Source: Paraspadella gotoi (lineage: Eukaryota; Chaetognatha). From it: a stretch of DNA of 64,000 nt. The translations under genes were made by a program, and so were the position numbers. Under the pieces are notes generated by a model. It did no database searches, was not told the DNA's origin, and saw only the letters and a list, made by a program, of their open reading frames with translations. Shown here piece after piece: positions 25,791 to 39,716 of this stretch. The stretch is taken from positions 1,105,218 to 1,169,217 of the forward strand of contig CM119268.1 of NCBI GenBank assembly GCA_051294375.1, read 5' to 3'. How positions within the stretch are numbered: the first letter of the stretch is position 1; each line of letters opens with the position of its first letter.

Positions 25791-26109
25791 AACATTCGGT
25801 TTAATTTATGTGATCGGACGATTAAAATCCGAAAAAATGACTTGATCTCTCTTCTCTCTTCTCTTTCTCTCTCTACTCTTCTCTTCTCTCCCTCTCTCTC
25901 TCTTCTCTCTCTTCTCTCTCTCTCTTTCTCTTTCTCTTCTCTCTCTCTCTCTCTCCTTCTCTCCTCTCTTCTCCCCTTCTTGTTTTATTGTTCTCGAGAG
26001 AAACTTCAAAGAGAATCATTCATAATCAATTCCTCCATTTAACACTTTTTTTCTTCTGGTATTTTTCCGTTAAATGTATAATTCCCTCCTTTGGGTATTT
26101 ATATTTCCT

Positions 26110-26879
26110 GTTCTCTACTGTTCTCTCTCCTCTTTTCTCTCTCTTCTCTCTCTTTCCTCTCTCTCTCTCCCCTCTCTCTATCTCTTCTTCTCCTCTCCTC
26201 CCTCTCTCCCCCTCTCTCTCTCACTTCCCTCATATTGCTCTTTTCTCTTTTTTTTAGTTTTAGAAAAAGAAAACTCAAAAAACCCCAAAAATTAACCACA
26301 CAAAAAGATTCAATATTATCAATAGACAATTTTGCCATACCACGACCTTTCCCTAGTGATCCTTTTACGTCCATTGTAATACAACATACACAACACAGTA
26401 TGTTGTCCAGCAACAGAAAAGAAAGAAGAATAAAAAAAGAAATAATACCTTTCTCGTCTCGTTTCGGACTGATTTCAGGGCCTTTCTTGAGTGAGTTAAA
26501 GAAAATAATTTTTAAAACTCATGTTAAATATATATATTGTTATGATAATCTTCAATACGATAGTTAGTAAAATTGGTGTTAATGAGAAACCTGGCTCTCC
26601 TAAGATTTTTTTACTGCCTTTTAAAAGAATTAAAAAAATCAAGCAATGATGTACTAATAATGACAGATTATCACAACCAATTCTGACAAAGACTACATGA
26701 AACTAAAAATAACTACTACTACAAACTGAAAATAGTTTTTAAGAGGCTCATAAAAGGAAAGAGTCTTCGGGATTAAAAGTTTAGATTCGCGACTCCTCGA
26801 TCGCTTATCTTTTCACTTATCTCCGGGCGAAGGAAAAGACGGGAATCGTTAATCCCATTCCGAGTTCGAGAACCAAGAT
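26110..26879. other. No gene; CT tracts then AT-rich
   Basis: CT-rich run at 26,120-26,225 and AT-rich unique sequence after it. Confidence 0.55.
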
Positions 26880-27110
26880 GCGAATCGCATCTAAATTCAA
26901 CAGAAGGAATATGCGTTTTACTTTGTACATACATGAGCATAAAGCAAAGCTAAGACTAAAGAAGAGACCAAGTTAAAGATTGCGTGAAAACTATCACGAT
27001 CAACAAAACAAGGTTAGTTTTTGAGCACAATATTTCAATCATTAAAGAATGAGATTATTCTTTTGACAACCAAATTTTTCTAACGTTAGATCTTAGAAAT
27101 AAAATTCTAT
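26880..27110 (-). mobile_element. 5'-truncated LINE tail, second copy
   Basis: The blocks ACATGAGCATAAAGCAAAG, GTTAAAGATTGCGTGAAAAC and ATATTTCAATCATTAAAGAA match the copy at 56,345-56,565 in the same order. No coding sequence is retained. Orientation is inferred from the AATAAA-bearing end of the 58.3-kb element. Confidence 0.6.
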
Positions 27111-27599
27111 CAACGCTGGTTAAACATAGTAATGATGTCACACTTACCAAATAAACTCCGTAGTTCTTTAATTCTTTCCCCTCGGTTGAATCCGAATATT
27201 TTTCTTATACCATAATTAATCTCTAATGCAGTGCAGCGCTCGGCATCCATACTCTGACGCAGTGCAGCGCTCGGCATCCATACTCTAGACACCTTTATTT
27301 CTCTAAGACTCTAACTTTACCTCACTTCAAATTCTCGCCTCACTCCATACCGCCGCACACAACCCCATACTGTGTCACACTCGCAGTATGCACCGCGGAG
27401 CTCAGCCGTTCACCGGCGACGCGATTAAAAATTATCGCTGCCTTCCGCCAAAAACTGTCAATGAAAGTTGACGTTTGTCGGTTAACCATGAAAACTGGGA
27501 AGTCGGAAGCCGCCCCGTTGCTCCGCCCGTCCCCCGTCCCCCGGGCTACCCACGAACTCTCTTCTCTTGTTTCTCTCCCGCCCCACTCCCAATGGGCAT
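27111..27599. other. No gene; short direct repeat
   Basis: GCAGTGCAGCGCTCGGCATC occurs twice about 32 bases apart (27,229 and 27,261). The rest is unique and unassigned. Confidence 0.6.
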
Positions 27600-27815
27600 T
27601 GCAATACGTTCATCTCGCCTATAAGCAGGTAACCCGGTGGCTCATTGAGTAACACCATCAGCTCATGACCATTAGATACCGGGATCGATTCCTACCCTGC
27701 TGGAAACGTGAGGACGGGCTTAAACCGCCTTGGGGGCCTTGAAAACCTTTGCACCTGGATCCAAGTCCGGGACCCGTTCCATTGCAGCAAGAGGATGCAC
27801 GGAAGATACGGAAAG
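27600..27815 (+). mobile_element. tRNA-derived SINE
   Basis: GGTGGCTCATTGAGTAACA resembles a pol III A box, and ACCGGGATCGATTCC about 45 bases later resembles a B box. The body (GGAAACGTGAGGACGGGC, GGGACCCGTTCCATTGCAG) recurs at 15,590-15,760 and 23,830-23,930, showing a dispersed family. Confidence 0.7.
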
Positions 27816-28929
27816 TAATCTTATCCGCAGACCATCTCTCTCACGTTCACCATTTTGCTCTACGGCATTTTTTTCCCCTTTTTTATGGATTTAATGTATT
27901 CCTCCTTTTTTTTTCCAGTCTAACACCTTTTTTTCTCCCTTTTGTAGTAGTCATGGACGCTACTGAAATTTCCTCAATCCAAATTTTGTTTTACAACTTT
28001 TGTCTGTTCTAAAATATATTTACCAACGTTTTCAATTGCTTATTTTTTCATTCTCACCACATTTTCGCTTTTTCATTCTCGTACATCACAAGTGCATTTC
28101 TTGAACGCTTGACGATTATTGTAACTAACATCTATAATATTTAACCATTCTTTGAATTGCCCTACCTCACAATACTCATAAGATAATCATGCTAGATAGA
28201 CAAATATTTTCTCTCTCTTTTTTGTGTGGTACATTTTATCCATCATTTATAAACAAATCTTATTATTATGTCCACTTGGCAATCTCAACAAAGGCACCTA
28301 TCAATCTATCCCAGCATTTTATTATAGAAAGCCTTCATTTCCAACTCACTTCAACTTTCTCTTTTTTTGCTCACCATTCCACCTGCTTTTACTGTTGTAA
28401 GTGCAGCGCCTATCACGGTTGGAGGCAGAGATGGAGATGAGGAGTTGATGGAGTCGGGGCGGAGACCGGTCTTTCCTCGTAAGGTGATCAAATCTGCTAA
28501 TCACGGTGGTTCAAATTTTTTTTTTGTCTCCGACTGCCTAGAAGGCTGGATCATGTATCTATCCTTATTGCTCCTATAATCTATTCAACACGTAGAACTC
28601 TTTTCAAGACAAAGTTGAGTCTACTCCATCGTGACTGCAACTTCCCCTGCAGTTCATTTTCCAATATCCAGGCATCCCTCGCTTGACAAAGTCCTCTTTT
28701 CGTTGTGGATTAGTCCGACGCATCGCCAAAACTGGATTCTCCGGTAGTTGTCCCAAGGCGGTTCGATGTGATAAAAAGTTCTTAAACCACATTTATAACT
28801 TAACGCCATAGTGCATTGATCAAGAGATCAAAACGCGCCCAGAGACTGCGCATTCAGCAGGAGAGCCGCATCCTCATGGATGAGTGAAGAGGCCAAAGTC
28901 CCTCTATGTAGATCGCCCGCTCTGGCTGG
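27816..28929. other. No gene seen
   Basis: Pyrimidine-leaning unique sequence; possibly part of the same noisy filled segment that follows. Confidence 0.5.
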
Positions 28930-30720
28930 TCCGGGCACACGCTCTCCCCCCCCGGCCCCCCCCTACTCCCCCCCCTTAGAACCCATCTGGGTCCCCCCCC
29001 CCATAAACTTGCCTCTTTCCCTGTATTTTGGAGGGGAATAGACGCTAAGCCTTCGCGGAAGCGTGAAAGGCAATATTTCCGACATTGGCCTCCTTTCCGC
29101 CACGGTCCCTTTGGTGATTCATTAGAATTTATTTATTTTTGACATTGGCTCCAAAAGTAATTTGAACATAAACATTATTACTTTTTTTTTTAGAAGTCTA
29201 TAATCGATTTCTTAGCCATAATCTCTAACCTATACTAATCTTAAACCTAACTATTACCCCTCAAAAACCCCATTATCTGTAATTCTAGAGCCTACCTCTA
29301 AAATTAAAGGCTGTTAATCCCAGGTACATCGGCGCTCTAGGGGATTGGGTATTAGGGGCTTGAACCCCTTAGTCACAAAGCCAAGTCTTCCTAAGCTCTC
29401 TCCATAATAAAATTGCACAAAGTTCTAATCTCTGTTATAAAAACGCAAAAAACTCCGTTTTTATATGTCTTCAAATCGCTTGGACAGCAAAGTGTTTCCA
29501 AATTTATAATCGTTTTGCAACTTGCGACGATGTGCGAAATAATGTTTGGCTTCCCGAGAGAGTAGCCAGAACTTAAATTCCCTTTATTCAATTAATCTAA
29601 GATTCCTTGAGACCCAAAATCCCCTGCAGAAACTAAAATTGATTAACGCAAATCCTTTAATCATTAAGTCTAATCCTCCTTAACCAAATTCCTGAGTGAG
29701 AAGCCGTGAATTCTTCTGGTATTCGATTAAATTAAGAAGATGATTGTGAGAATTGATGATGATGATGATTGATGATGATGATGATGATGAAATATCCGAT
29801 CAACAATTGCATGAATGATGATTGTATGATTGTGATTATGTATCATTTAAGGGTCGTGTGAATAGTTAATAAGGTCTGTAAAGGTGGTGTGGTGTGGCGA
29901 ATACTACGGGATGGTGGGAGATGTATGCGACAGTCGACTTCATTATTGGTTTCGGGAGGACTAAATTTTAAAAAAAAACTCTCTCTTTGTCCGATGGTTC
30001 TAGAAGAAGTAGATAAAAGTCGAATCGAGAGAGTGTGATAGATAGATTTTGGAAAAATTACTGGGTCTGTGTAGGGAACGTTATCGGTTAAAAAAACGAA
30101 AAAACCTTAAGTAAAACAAAACAAATATAAACAAAAAAAGAGTCTGTGAAAGAGAACAAGCTAAACAGGAGATAAGGTTAAAATAAAGGGTAACTTAATG
30201 TTTAAAATGAAAAGAATATCTCTTATTTATGGAACTCTTGGAAAAGACTCAAAATTCTGTGTGATAACTCCGAGCGAAAGAAAGCTACCAATAGAACCTT
30301 CTCCAAATACGTTTTAACTCCGTGTTTCAGAGAAGGCACCATCGACGAAAATGGCCCCCGCCGGCCGCCGTGGCACGCCGCCGCGCGGACACATTTGACT
30401 TTTGCCGCGAATACCACCGCCAAGTCCACATTTGGGAACGCGCTGTCCGTAGTTCCTATTAGTCAATACAGGACTGCCCCGCCTTGACCAGGTTTCCGCG
30501 CCTGCTCGACGACAGGATGTGCCCCGCACGGGCCGACGATTAGAAAATGGAAAAACATTGCCCCGGCTTACATCACCGCGTGGACATTCAAGCTTTCTCC
30601 ATCCTACATTTTCTCAATTAATCAATCGGAATTGCAGTCGGAAAACAGATCGAAAAAACTGCAGCAAGAAAACGAGTTCAACAAAAAAATATTATCCCGT
30701 AAGGGAACTGCGTCGTCTAT
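28930..30720. repeat. Noisy copy of 42.0-42.98 kb
   Basis: Shared in order: CCCCCATAAACTTGCC, TTAGCCATAATCTC, CTAGTCACAAACCAAG-like text, TTAATCATTAATCTAATCC-like text, TTCTCCATCCTACATTTTC and TTAATCAATCGGATTGCAG. This copy has many inserted bases and extra stretches (for example 29,760-29,930 with a (GAT)n run). No gene. Confidence 0.78.
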
Positions 30721-31629
30721 TACTTGTCAGCATTGCATCTTCGAAAAATAATCTCTTCTCTCATTGACCTTCTTATGCTTTACTTGCTCCTCTCTCTCCT
30801 ACTCTTCTCTACATCTCTCGCTCTCTCCTCTTCTCTCTCTCATCTCTCTCAATTTCCACTGTTCTTGTGGTGTCTCTCTCTCTCTAGTCTCTCTATCTCC
30901 TCTCTCTTTCTCTTCTCTCTCTGCTCCTCGATATCATCCTTCCGACTTTACTCCAATCGAGATCTAACTACTCTTCTTGCTCTCTCTCTCCATCATGAAC
31001 AAAAAAGATCGGCGGCCGAACATTCCCTAGCGCCTCTTCTGGACTGCCCCCCCTCCAAAACACAATACAATATACGATCATCATTTATATGTTGGTATGT
31101 AATTTAGATATATTCGGTATGATTTAATTGATGGAGTTGTATTCTCTCGTATCGGGCGCGCCCGTTTAAGCGTCAGGTTTTCCTGTTAGATTCTTTATGA
31201 TATAGTGAAATGTGATACATGGAGCTTTATTTAACAAATTTTGGGTGTGAGTTGAGTATTGTTCCCCATTTCTCCTTCTCGAATAATGTTGGTGTGCCAC
31301 GGAATTATTGAATGATTTCTAACGGGTTCTTCCAGTCTCTCTCGCATATCCTCTTGAGCTCTCAGGTTTGAGCCCCCAATGGCGTGCATAACAAGGGTGG
31401 CACACGGACGAGACATCTTTTCGACAACAAAAATAACAACAAACAAAAAAAATTAACTTTTTGCTTTTCTTTTCTTTTTCTTTCCTGTAATTATTTTCTT
31501 TTCTTTTCTGATTGAACAAGATATATCTTTTTCATTCTTTTTTTCTTCTTCATTCTCATTATCCTCCCATCTACTCTACATCTCGTGCGAATCACTCCCC
31601 TGTTCTTAATTTCTTGCACTCAATTTTCT
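30721..31629. other. No gene; CT-rich
   Basis: Degraded CT microsatellite at 30,785-30,925, then mixed sequence. Confidence 0.55.
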
Positions 31630-34430
31630 TGTATGGAGAATTATGAGAACTTTTTTTTCTTGCCGCCGCCGCCCGTCCTCTGAAGGTATCATTCATCTCT
31701 CCTTAACAATCATACGAATCAAAATACGTGCTACTCGTGATAAAAAAACTCGTCAAACAAAAGGAAAAAAGTACGTTCAAAATTTTCCCCCAATTCCTCC
31801 TTTCTCCTCCGGTTTTCTGCATCAACTTTCTCCTGGACACATGCCCCCCTCCTGTTTGCAAATCCTCGTAGCCTCTACAATCTCTCACTCACCAGATTTA
31901 GTCACTCTTTGCCTAGGGGTTCTCGTGTGGAGTCTTGATGTGCAGCTTTCGGTCAAGTACTATTACTTCATGTTAGGCAAATTCGCTCTCGTTTTAGAGA
32001 ACAAACGAACCAAAAAATTTGTTCGTAGCAACATGTCAATTATGAGAAATCAATCTAAAATTTCGTGCATATGCCTTTTCTACCTCTATGTGCAGAGGGA
32101 ACTTATATATTTTTCAGGAAAAAGAACTATATACGAGAAGAGGGTCGGCGTATGGAAGAAAATGGACGGGAAATCTTACAAAACAAAATAGTTCGTTACT
32201 AAATTTCGGAATAGTGTGATCGCCACTTTGCCCGATCGTATGCAATTTGTCTTTTCGAGTGGTTCACCGATTCTTTTTCTTAGACACAGTGCGCCCTGAC
32301 CGCATCGCCGCTTTCTCCACCGGCACGTGACATTTGCCCACGTCCCGCCCACCGGGAGATTCATTTTCTTCTCACAGGTTCAAGCCACACGACCCATTTT
32401 GCATCCTCCCTCGCCCTATTGTTCCAGAACGTGGTTAAATTCCCTCCACACCAAAATAACCACTCGCTCTTGCTCCATCTTCCAGTTTCTAAATTCTTCC
32501 ATTTTCCAGAACGGTTTCTCCGGAGATGAAGGTGGTGTCACACTCAAGATCTCTGCATCTTACATTTCCTTACGTGTGCGGCGCGGTGAGGCACACCAAT
32601 AACAAAAAGAAAAAAAAAAAGACCCAATATTTCCGGGAAAAACCTCAGGAAAATACAGCTTAAATGATTCTTCAAAAATAACAATAATGGTAATCTCTCT
32701 TCCAGCAGTTTTATGTCATCTTCATCATAAGACGTGATTTTATACATTTTTTATTTTGCCGCGACATTTTATACCTCTCATACTTTCATACATACAATCT
32801 CCAAGTTTCTTCTCTCTCTTTTTCTCTCTTCGCTCCTAAGCTTTGAACCTTTCTTTACAATGTGCTCTCTGCGTCATTGTTTTCTTTACACGCAGACATC
32901 CTATATAATTAAGTGCACAAACTTTACGGAGTTACTTTCCTTTGTTAGCACGTGCCACGTCTTGGACGTTTTTTTGGTATTAACCAGCTTTGGACTTCAT
33001 CGCAAAACCACAGTAACAAATTTCAGAAAATGATTTCTCTCCTACTAATATACTCTTTCTCTACTTAGAAAACATAACAAGATAACTCAATTCTTTTTTT
33101 TAATCAATCTTATCTATATATCATAATCATCTCCTATAGCTTCTACTTTTTACACTCTACTCTCTCCCATTTTCTATCAATACTCAATTCTTTTTTCTTC
33201 CTCGACATACTACTCTCCTCTCGTCCTCCTCTCTTTCTCGTGTCTCTTCTTTCTCTTCCTTCGTTATTCAAACAACAACCTCCCAATAACAGTACATAAT
33301 CCAATCAGGGTACATATTTTACATGGCACTCGCACGTATTGAGCCTCTTAAGTGTTCGTTTGCCATTATACAAACTAATCACCTGTGTATTTAAGTTCTT
33401 CTTTTTTTTTTACTGTTTTTCTTCCCATTTTGTTTTTCGCTTTTGTTTTTATTGTTTTTCTCTTTTTCGAGGATTTTTTCTACCGCTCTGAACTCGCGGT
33501 TATTACTCTGCTATTTTTCTTTCACATTCACTCATGAAAACTTCATAAATACTGATTATAAAACAGTTTGATAGATTTTACATCATTTTTTTAATATCAA
33601 TCTCTTTGCAACCACAATCATGCTTGCAATTATTTAGTTACAAAGTCCGCGTGCAACATGGTATATTCTCTGGAGCATATTTTTAATACAGTAATATTGT
33701 TTATTTGTTTTACTCCCTCTTTATTTCTCTATTTCTTTGATGGTTGCGGCATCGTCGGAAACGAGTTTATTTCGCTTTTATATATGACTCTCCGAAATTA
33801 CTTATATTTCTTCCGTTTCGACCCCCGGACTCCTTTACTGGAACCCATTGGGGGCATAGACCGATGCGGGCAGGATGTAATTATGTGGCGAGAATGCTGT
33901 GCCTGGGGATGCGCTTGCAGTAAGTCGGCCCGGACCGTATGGTAAGAATAGGTTGCAGTATTTAAGAGAAATACGAGTCACTGCCGCCGGCAAAACAAAG
34001 GCGAAACCCAACACGCTTTAAGAGTTAAGCCCCGAGGAAGCGAAGAAAAGTCGGAACTAAAAAACAATAAAAATAAAAACTCAAGAAATAATTTTCCTGT
34101 AGGGAAAATAACTGCGTGGTAAGTTCAGGAGGTTTTGTGTGAAGTGAACGAGATATATACAAATGTTAATCGTGAGAGAGAAAAGAAGTGAAGCGGAGAA
34201 TCAAACGCCGAACTCGGGTCAGTGATGTGAATCGGTCACTGATGTCGATTCTGCGTCTCGGGTCAAAGTTGTTGAAAGAAAATCCAGGGGAGTTCCTTGC
34301 AATATTGGTGTGCGACATCTACGTGGTTTTTTTCGGGTTTTATTGCATGGTGATTCGCAAGAAATAGACGCTCGGTCATCTCTCTCTGTCCTTCTCTCGG
34401 TTTTTTAAAAAATATATTTAAGTACTTTTA
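31630..34430. repeat. Noisy sequence with matches to 43.2-44.4 kb
   Basis: CTGCCGCCGCCGCC, AGATTTAGTCACT..TTTGCCTAGGGG, GAGGGTCGGCGTATGGAA and, at 34,310, GCGACATCTACGTG recur at 43,240-44,300. Most of 32,200-34,290 has no visible partner; part may correspond to the N gap at 43,512-43,825. No gene is recognised. Confidence 0.6.
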
Positions 34431-37400
34431 TTATGAATGATCGTGATTGGGCACATAAAATAAGTAAAATTTCTAATTTTTGGGTATAAGTGGTCAAAAA
34501 TACTTTTAGTCTAACCTGCCTCCCCAACTTTCCAGATGGACAACGTTATACTACAGTAACATCCTCTCTGCCATTACACTAATAAGAAGAATATTACTTT
34601 ATATAAAGAATATAATTAAAAACTAATTACATGGCTGCAATATATAAAAATTTACATTGACATTTATTTAAATTCATGCAAAAAATTAAAGTAATATAGT
34701 AAAACTCAAAGTAGAATCCAGCTTCATAAGACATTTGATAATGATGAAGTTGGCAAATTGAAAAATCGATATGGAAAAGGTTAGAATTTCAAAAAAATTC
34801 AACTTTTTTTTTAAAAAAACTTTTTGAACTTCTTTTCGGTTCCATTTCTATTTTCTGGCTCTGCTTATTTTCATTTTGTTTCGCGTAATAGTTTTTTTCC
34901 CTGGTGGTAATAGGTTTAGTTATTTCCCAATTTGAATAAAATCCCCTAACTATATTATTTATAGTTCATCTAACAAACAATAAGCAACTAAAAAAAGAAG
35001 GAACCATAAGGATAACACCAAGTAGTACAAAAATTAAAAAAAAAAAACAAAACAAGTTGCAATAGTTAAGTAAAAAAATAAAAAAACCTCGAGATAGAAT
35101 TAAAAACTACGGATCTGTATACTAACGCCTCCAACTCCAACGGAATTTACCGGATCCTTTAATTTCAATACGAATGAAATTCATAATATTTCTTTTCTAT
35201 GTCGTTCCATCCTTCCTTTTTTAGGCCCAAAATTGAGAGAAAGAGAGAGAGAAGAGATTTAGTGAGAGAGGACAGGAAAAAAAAAAAAAAAAACAAAAAA
35301 AAGGAGAAGAGTCCTTCCGCGCCCAANNNNNNNNNNNNNNNNNNNNNNNNNCGCCTTCGACCGGATTGCCAACACCATCCGTACGGCAACCGATCAACAG
35401 TTCGCCGGCACTTCACTGCGGAGAAAAGGGGACTGCTGGTGGAGAGGGGAGGGGTAAGAAGGAGAGGAGGGGACAATTCGAACTGAGGCCGAGGCAAGCG
35501 GCACAGGCAACCTTAACGGAATACATCATGTTAGTATCCCGTCAGTTACAATGATGGCGGCTTGATTGGATCGACTAGAGGAGTTTTCGGTCTAAGGACT
35601 TTCTCATTCTTGGATCCTCTTCTTTTTTTTTTTTTTATTTTCTTTTTTCTTTTATCTTTTTCTATTCTTTGTTCTTCTTTTCTCTTTTTCTTTCCTTTCT
35701 CAATTTTCTTTTTCGCCTATGTCTTTTCTTCATATTTCTTTCTTTTGTTTTTTTGTTTCTTATTTTTATATATTTTTTTTATATTTTATGTTCCTTTTTA
35801 GTTCGTTTTTCTTGCTCAGAGATTGTAGATTTACTCAGTTTGGTCTGTACGTAATTTTTAACTGTTTAAATTACGGAACCACAAACCATCACGAAATGGG
35901 GTATATTTATCTTCTGCATAGAGAGTTAACAAAAAGATTTCGGAAATCTTCTTTACGTTTTTTAAAATTCAGGGATTTTTTTTTTAAATTTTCTTTTTCC
36001 TTATTTTTTTCTTTTTTTTTCCATTCTTTTTTCTTCCAATTTTTTTTTTCACTATTATTCGTAATTACTATTGGCATAGGGTTTTTATTCAATGTTCTAC
36101 AATATCGAGATTGGTTTAATTTTATTACATGTTTCGAAATTCAATTCTTTTCAAATACGATGCAAAAGGATGAAAGTCAGAGAGGACAGTAAGGGGGAGG
36201 AGACGAGAGAAAGAAGAAGAGAGCGACTCTCTAGAATTACTATCATCTCCAGCAACATCTTGTTAGGTATCTGTTATTGCGCTAGAACACTTGTCGCCAG
36301 ATATTGGAGCTCTGGTTCATGATCTAAATTTATATGAAAAGACCGATTTATCGAAAAGAGAGTACAAACAATCAATAATGTACTCAAGATTTTCAACGAG
36401 ATGTTTCATTTTGATGCGCCTACCGTGCAGACTTCCATATCCAGTTAAAGGTTGAACAAGGTATTTCTCCTCTTGATTCGCCGTATGCGAAACCGCAAAA
36501 ATTGAATTCAGGGAACAATTCTAATGAAGCACAGAAAATATCACTTTAATCGCGATTCCACGCGGGCGTACGTTGTTAATTTTCCTTTTCGTCTTTAACA
36601 CCATTTTTATGCCGTGTAATGAATATGAGGTCACGTGACCATCAGTACAAATATTTTTTTCTGTGACTCTCTCTCTCTTTTCCTTTCTTTCTTTCATTTT
36701 TTTAATTTGATCTCTCTCTTTTCTTTACTTCTTTCCTTTCCTTCTATTTTGATTGTCAATTTCTCTCTCTCTTTCTTTTTCTTACTTTTCATTCTCTTAT
36801 TGTCATCTCCTTCTTTCCCTGCTTTTCCTTTCCTTTTTTTTGTCGAACTATTCGTGTCCGGTTCCATAGAAAACAATCGTTTTGCAAAGAAAAGGGCATC
36901 ACAACCACTTTTCGCATCCACGGAGATAAAAATTAAAGTTTATCCCATTTAGAAATCTACCTGTTTTGTTTTTTGTTTTCGTTTCGAAATTTGTTTCTAT
37001 TTTTTCTCGGTGTTATAGTTCCGATTGTTTCGGTTTTGTTTTTAAGAGAAATAGGAGATGTGTAGATGAGAAAAAAAAACCGATACGGGAACGACAGTGA
37101 GACTAGAAAGGACCAGAGAGACTGAGACCGGTAAAAATTACATAATTCATCACCAAACTTGAATAATCACGAGAAATCTCGTTAGAGCCTCCCAATTCGC
37201 GGCTTATATGCAAATGAACTACATCACACGTTCATACCCTGGTGCCAGAATAAAGGGTCTATTTTTCTCTTGTGCGCCTCGTACGTCGGTCGACGTCTAT
37301 TGGCTGGCACGTTATGGTTTAAGGTTTCCCATTACCGAACTCAAACGGCATTCGTTTTATTGAATCTATTGGCAGAAAGAATTTTGTGCATCATTACAAA

Positions 37401-37690
37401 TAATGTGCCATTAATGATATTATCACACATTCTAAAGCGAGATTCAAAAAACGTGATTATATGCAAAGCCGCAGGTGAGCCGGTAGAGTTAAAAAATTTA
37501 ACACACACCCTATAATTATAGTGCTGGTTTATAATTGTCGCCATCTCATAACTTCATCTACTCTCATTCTCATCTCATCCTACATCTTTCTCACGTTGAA
37601 TTCGGATCGCGAATCCATCGATCCTTGTCATTCCGTTCGTCTCAAGCGCGTAACGTCCACAGGCGGCGTGTTCGTCAGTGCGCGAGAATC
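34431..37690. other. No gene seen
   Basis: AT-rich and T/C-rich stretches (long T/C tracts at 35,615-35,760, 35,970-36,050 and 36,660-36,840), a 25-N gap at 35,327-35,351, and a GC-richer patch just after it. Hydrophobic-looking open frames are translations of TTTCTT-rich DNA. Confidence 0.55.
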
Positions 37691-37960
37691 GACTTCGGAA
37701 AGGCCGTTGGCGGAATAGAGAAAAGGAGAGGAAGAAAGTGGCCGGGGTACGAATATGGACGTCAGGTAATGGGAAGAAAGAAGGTGAGATGGACGGGAGA
37801 GAGAAGAGAGAAAGAGAGAGGAAGAGACGAAGAAAAAGAGAGAGACGGAGCGAGGACGAGAACAAAGAACAAGAGCGAAGCGTTAATGAACAAAAAAGAG
37901 GAGGAGACGACGAGAGAGAGAGATCGACGGAACAGAAGGGAGAAGAAGAGATCGATAAGA
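37691..37960. repeat. Purine-rich tract
   Basis: GAGA/AGGA-rich sequence of about 270 bp. It gives charged pseudo-proteins in several frames, without family resemblance. Confidence 0.8.
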
Positions 37961-38049
37961 TGACGTGGACGCAAAAAATGGTGACGGCGAGATAATTATC
38001 CGAAGAAGAAATAAGAAATTTTTTAAAAACAAGGATTTCCTTTCTTTAT

Positions 38050-39685
38050 GATCTAAGGAAAAAGCTCGAGTCTAATAGAAAAGCAAAATCGAAAAGAAAA
38101 AAAGTCTTAAAAGAGAAAAAGTATAGTCTAGGTCGCCGCCGCCCGCCGCCCGCCGCGCCGGCCCCGCGCGGCCGGCACGCCCGCTTTGACGTCAAAACAG
38201 CGCGGCTGAGTCTCCTCGCCAGCGCGACCCAATTCTCGGGATTCGCTCTTAGTTCCGGTTGATTTACTGGCACAGTGGATATTTTTTCTGGTGGTGGAGT
38301 GAAGATAATATTAGGCAGTGGGAAGGTTTTGCATTGTGGTGGTTGTTAAGATTGATGATAGTCGAGATGGGTCTGACTTTGTGGCCGTCTGCGGCCGAAC
38401 GCGCCGCCAGCGCGCGCCACGCCGCACGCGCCCGCGCACGAAGATTCGACTGGGTTTCGTCGGCGTCGCTTCTGCATCATTACTCGTTCGTCATTTGAAT
38501 CGAATGTTTTTGGTCCCTTGAACTGTCAGCAGGCGGCGGCGCTTTCATTGAAGAATGGCGCTGCGCATTTTAAAGATCCCGATACGACCATTTGAACAGA
38601 TGTCGCGCCACTTAATTTGACACAAAATGGCAACCTACGCAATTCCAGAAATAACGCCGCGCCATTCTTAACCCCGCCAGATTCGCAGAACAATATCGCC
38701 GCTGCGCCAATTCTCCACACGCATTTGCGAGAACATGGACGCTGCCCATATCTCCCCGCCATTGTCGGAGAATATGTTTTCTTTGCGCACATTTCCCCGC
38801 CATTCCGAGGGAATATGGCGCTGCGCCAGCTCTAGCCAATCCGATTAATATGCGCTGCAGCATCTCCCAGACGCCATTCGCGAGATCGATCATTACGAAA
38901 CCTGTTCTCTCTCCTATTCATTCATATTGCGAGCGCGAGGTTGGCGAAGATTTCATTTGTCGAACGGAAAGGCGTCCGCGACACAGGTCTGACGATTAAA
39001 AAAAAACAACTGCTAATCTCATACATATTTTGTAAAAAATACAGCAAATTTTAAAAAATTTCTTGTATTTACTGTGTTATTTTTGAAAATTGTACAACCA
39101 ACCATTTTTAGTGGGCTAAACTACTTTTTTTCAAAATTAATGTTAAAAATATATCTTATGAAATAAGATCTTAATAAACGATCGGCAAGAGGGCAGATGT
39201 TCGATTTACAGCCTTGAGAAAATAAACGGACCATCTATACAACACAAGGTGAATGCTTTTCTGCTGCGGGTTTTTAATCTAGTAATTTATACAATATTAT
39301 ATCGTTTCTTGTCAGAAACGAATCTATAAATTGTAACAAATTGAAATATATAATAAATAAAATTTAGAATTACGGAGGCTTCATACGAATTTTATCTTAG
39401 ATTTTTACAACGAGATGAGTTTAATAAACTTATAGAAATTTTGTTGCAACACAAGTCTTAAGTTAAAAATTTCTATTATTTTAATTCATTTTTCACTCGA
39501 TTTTTGAAGGAAAGACAATTCTCGACATAGGTCAAACTGGGAATTAAATTCATTTTAAAGGAGACTAAAAGGGATTCTATTTACTCGCGGATGTACGGTG
39601 CGATTTTGGAAAATCCCTCAATTTTATTCGTGTGTTATCTGTGCTGTGCGTAGAAGTGTTCCTCTCTACTTCTCTCTTCTCTCTC

Positions 39686-39716
<31 letters not shown>

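Noticed and set aside
37270-37515. 81-residue open frame starting MCASYVGRRLLAG
   Set aside because: Composition is plausible, but no motif or family was recognised and there are no supporting splice or promoter signals.
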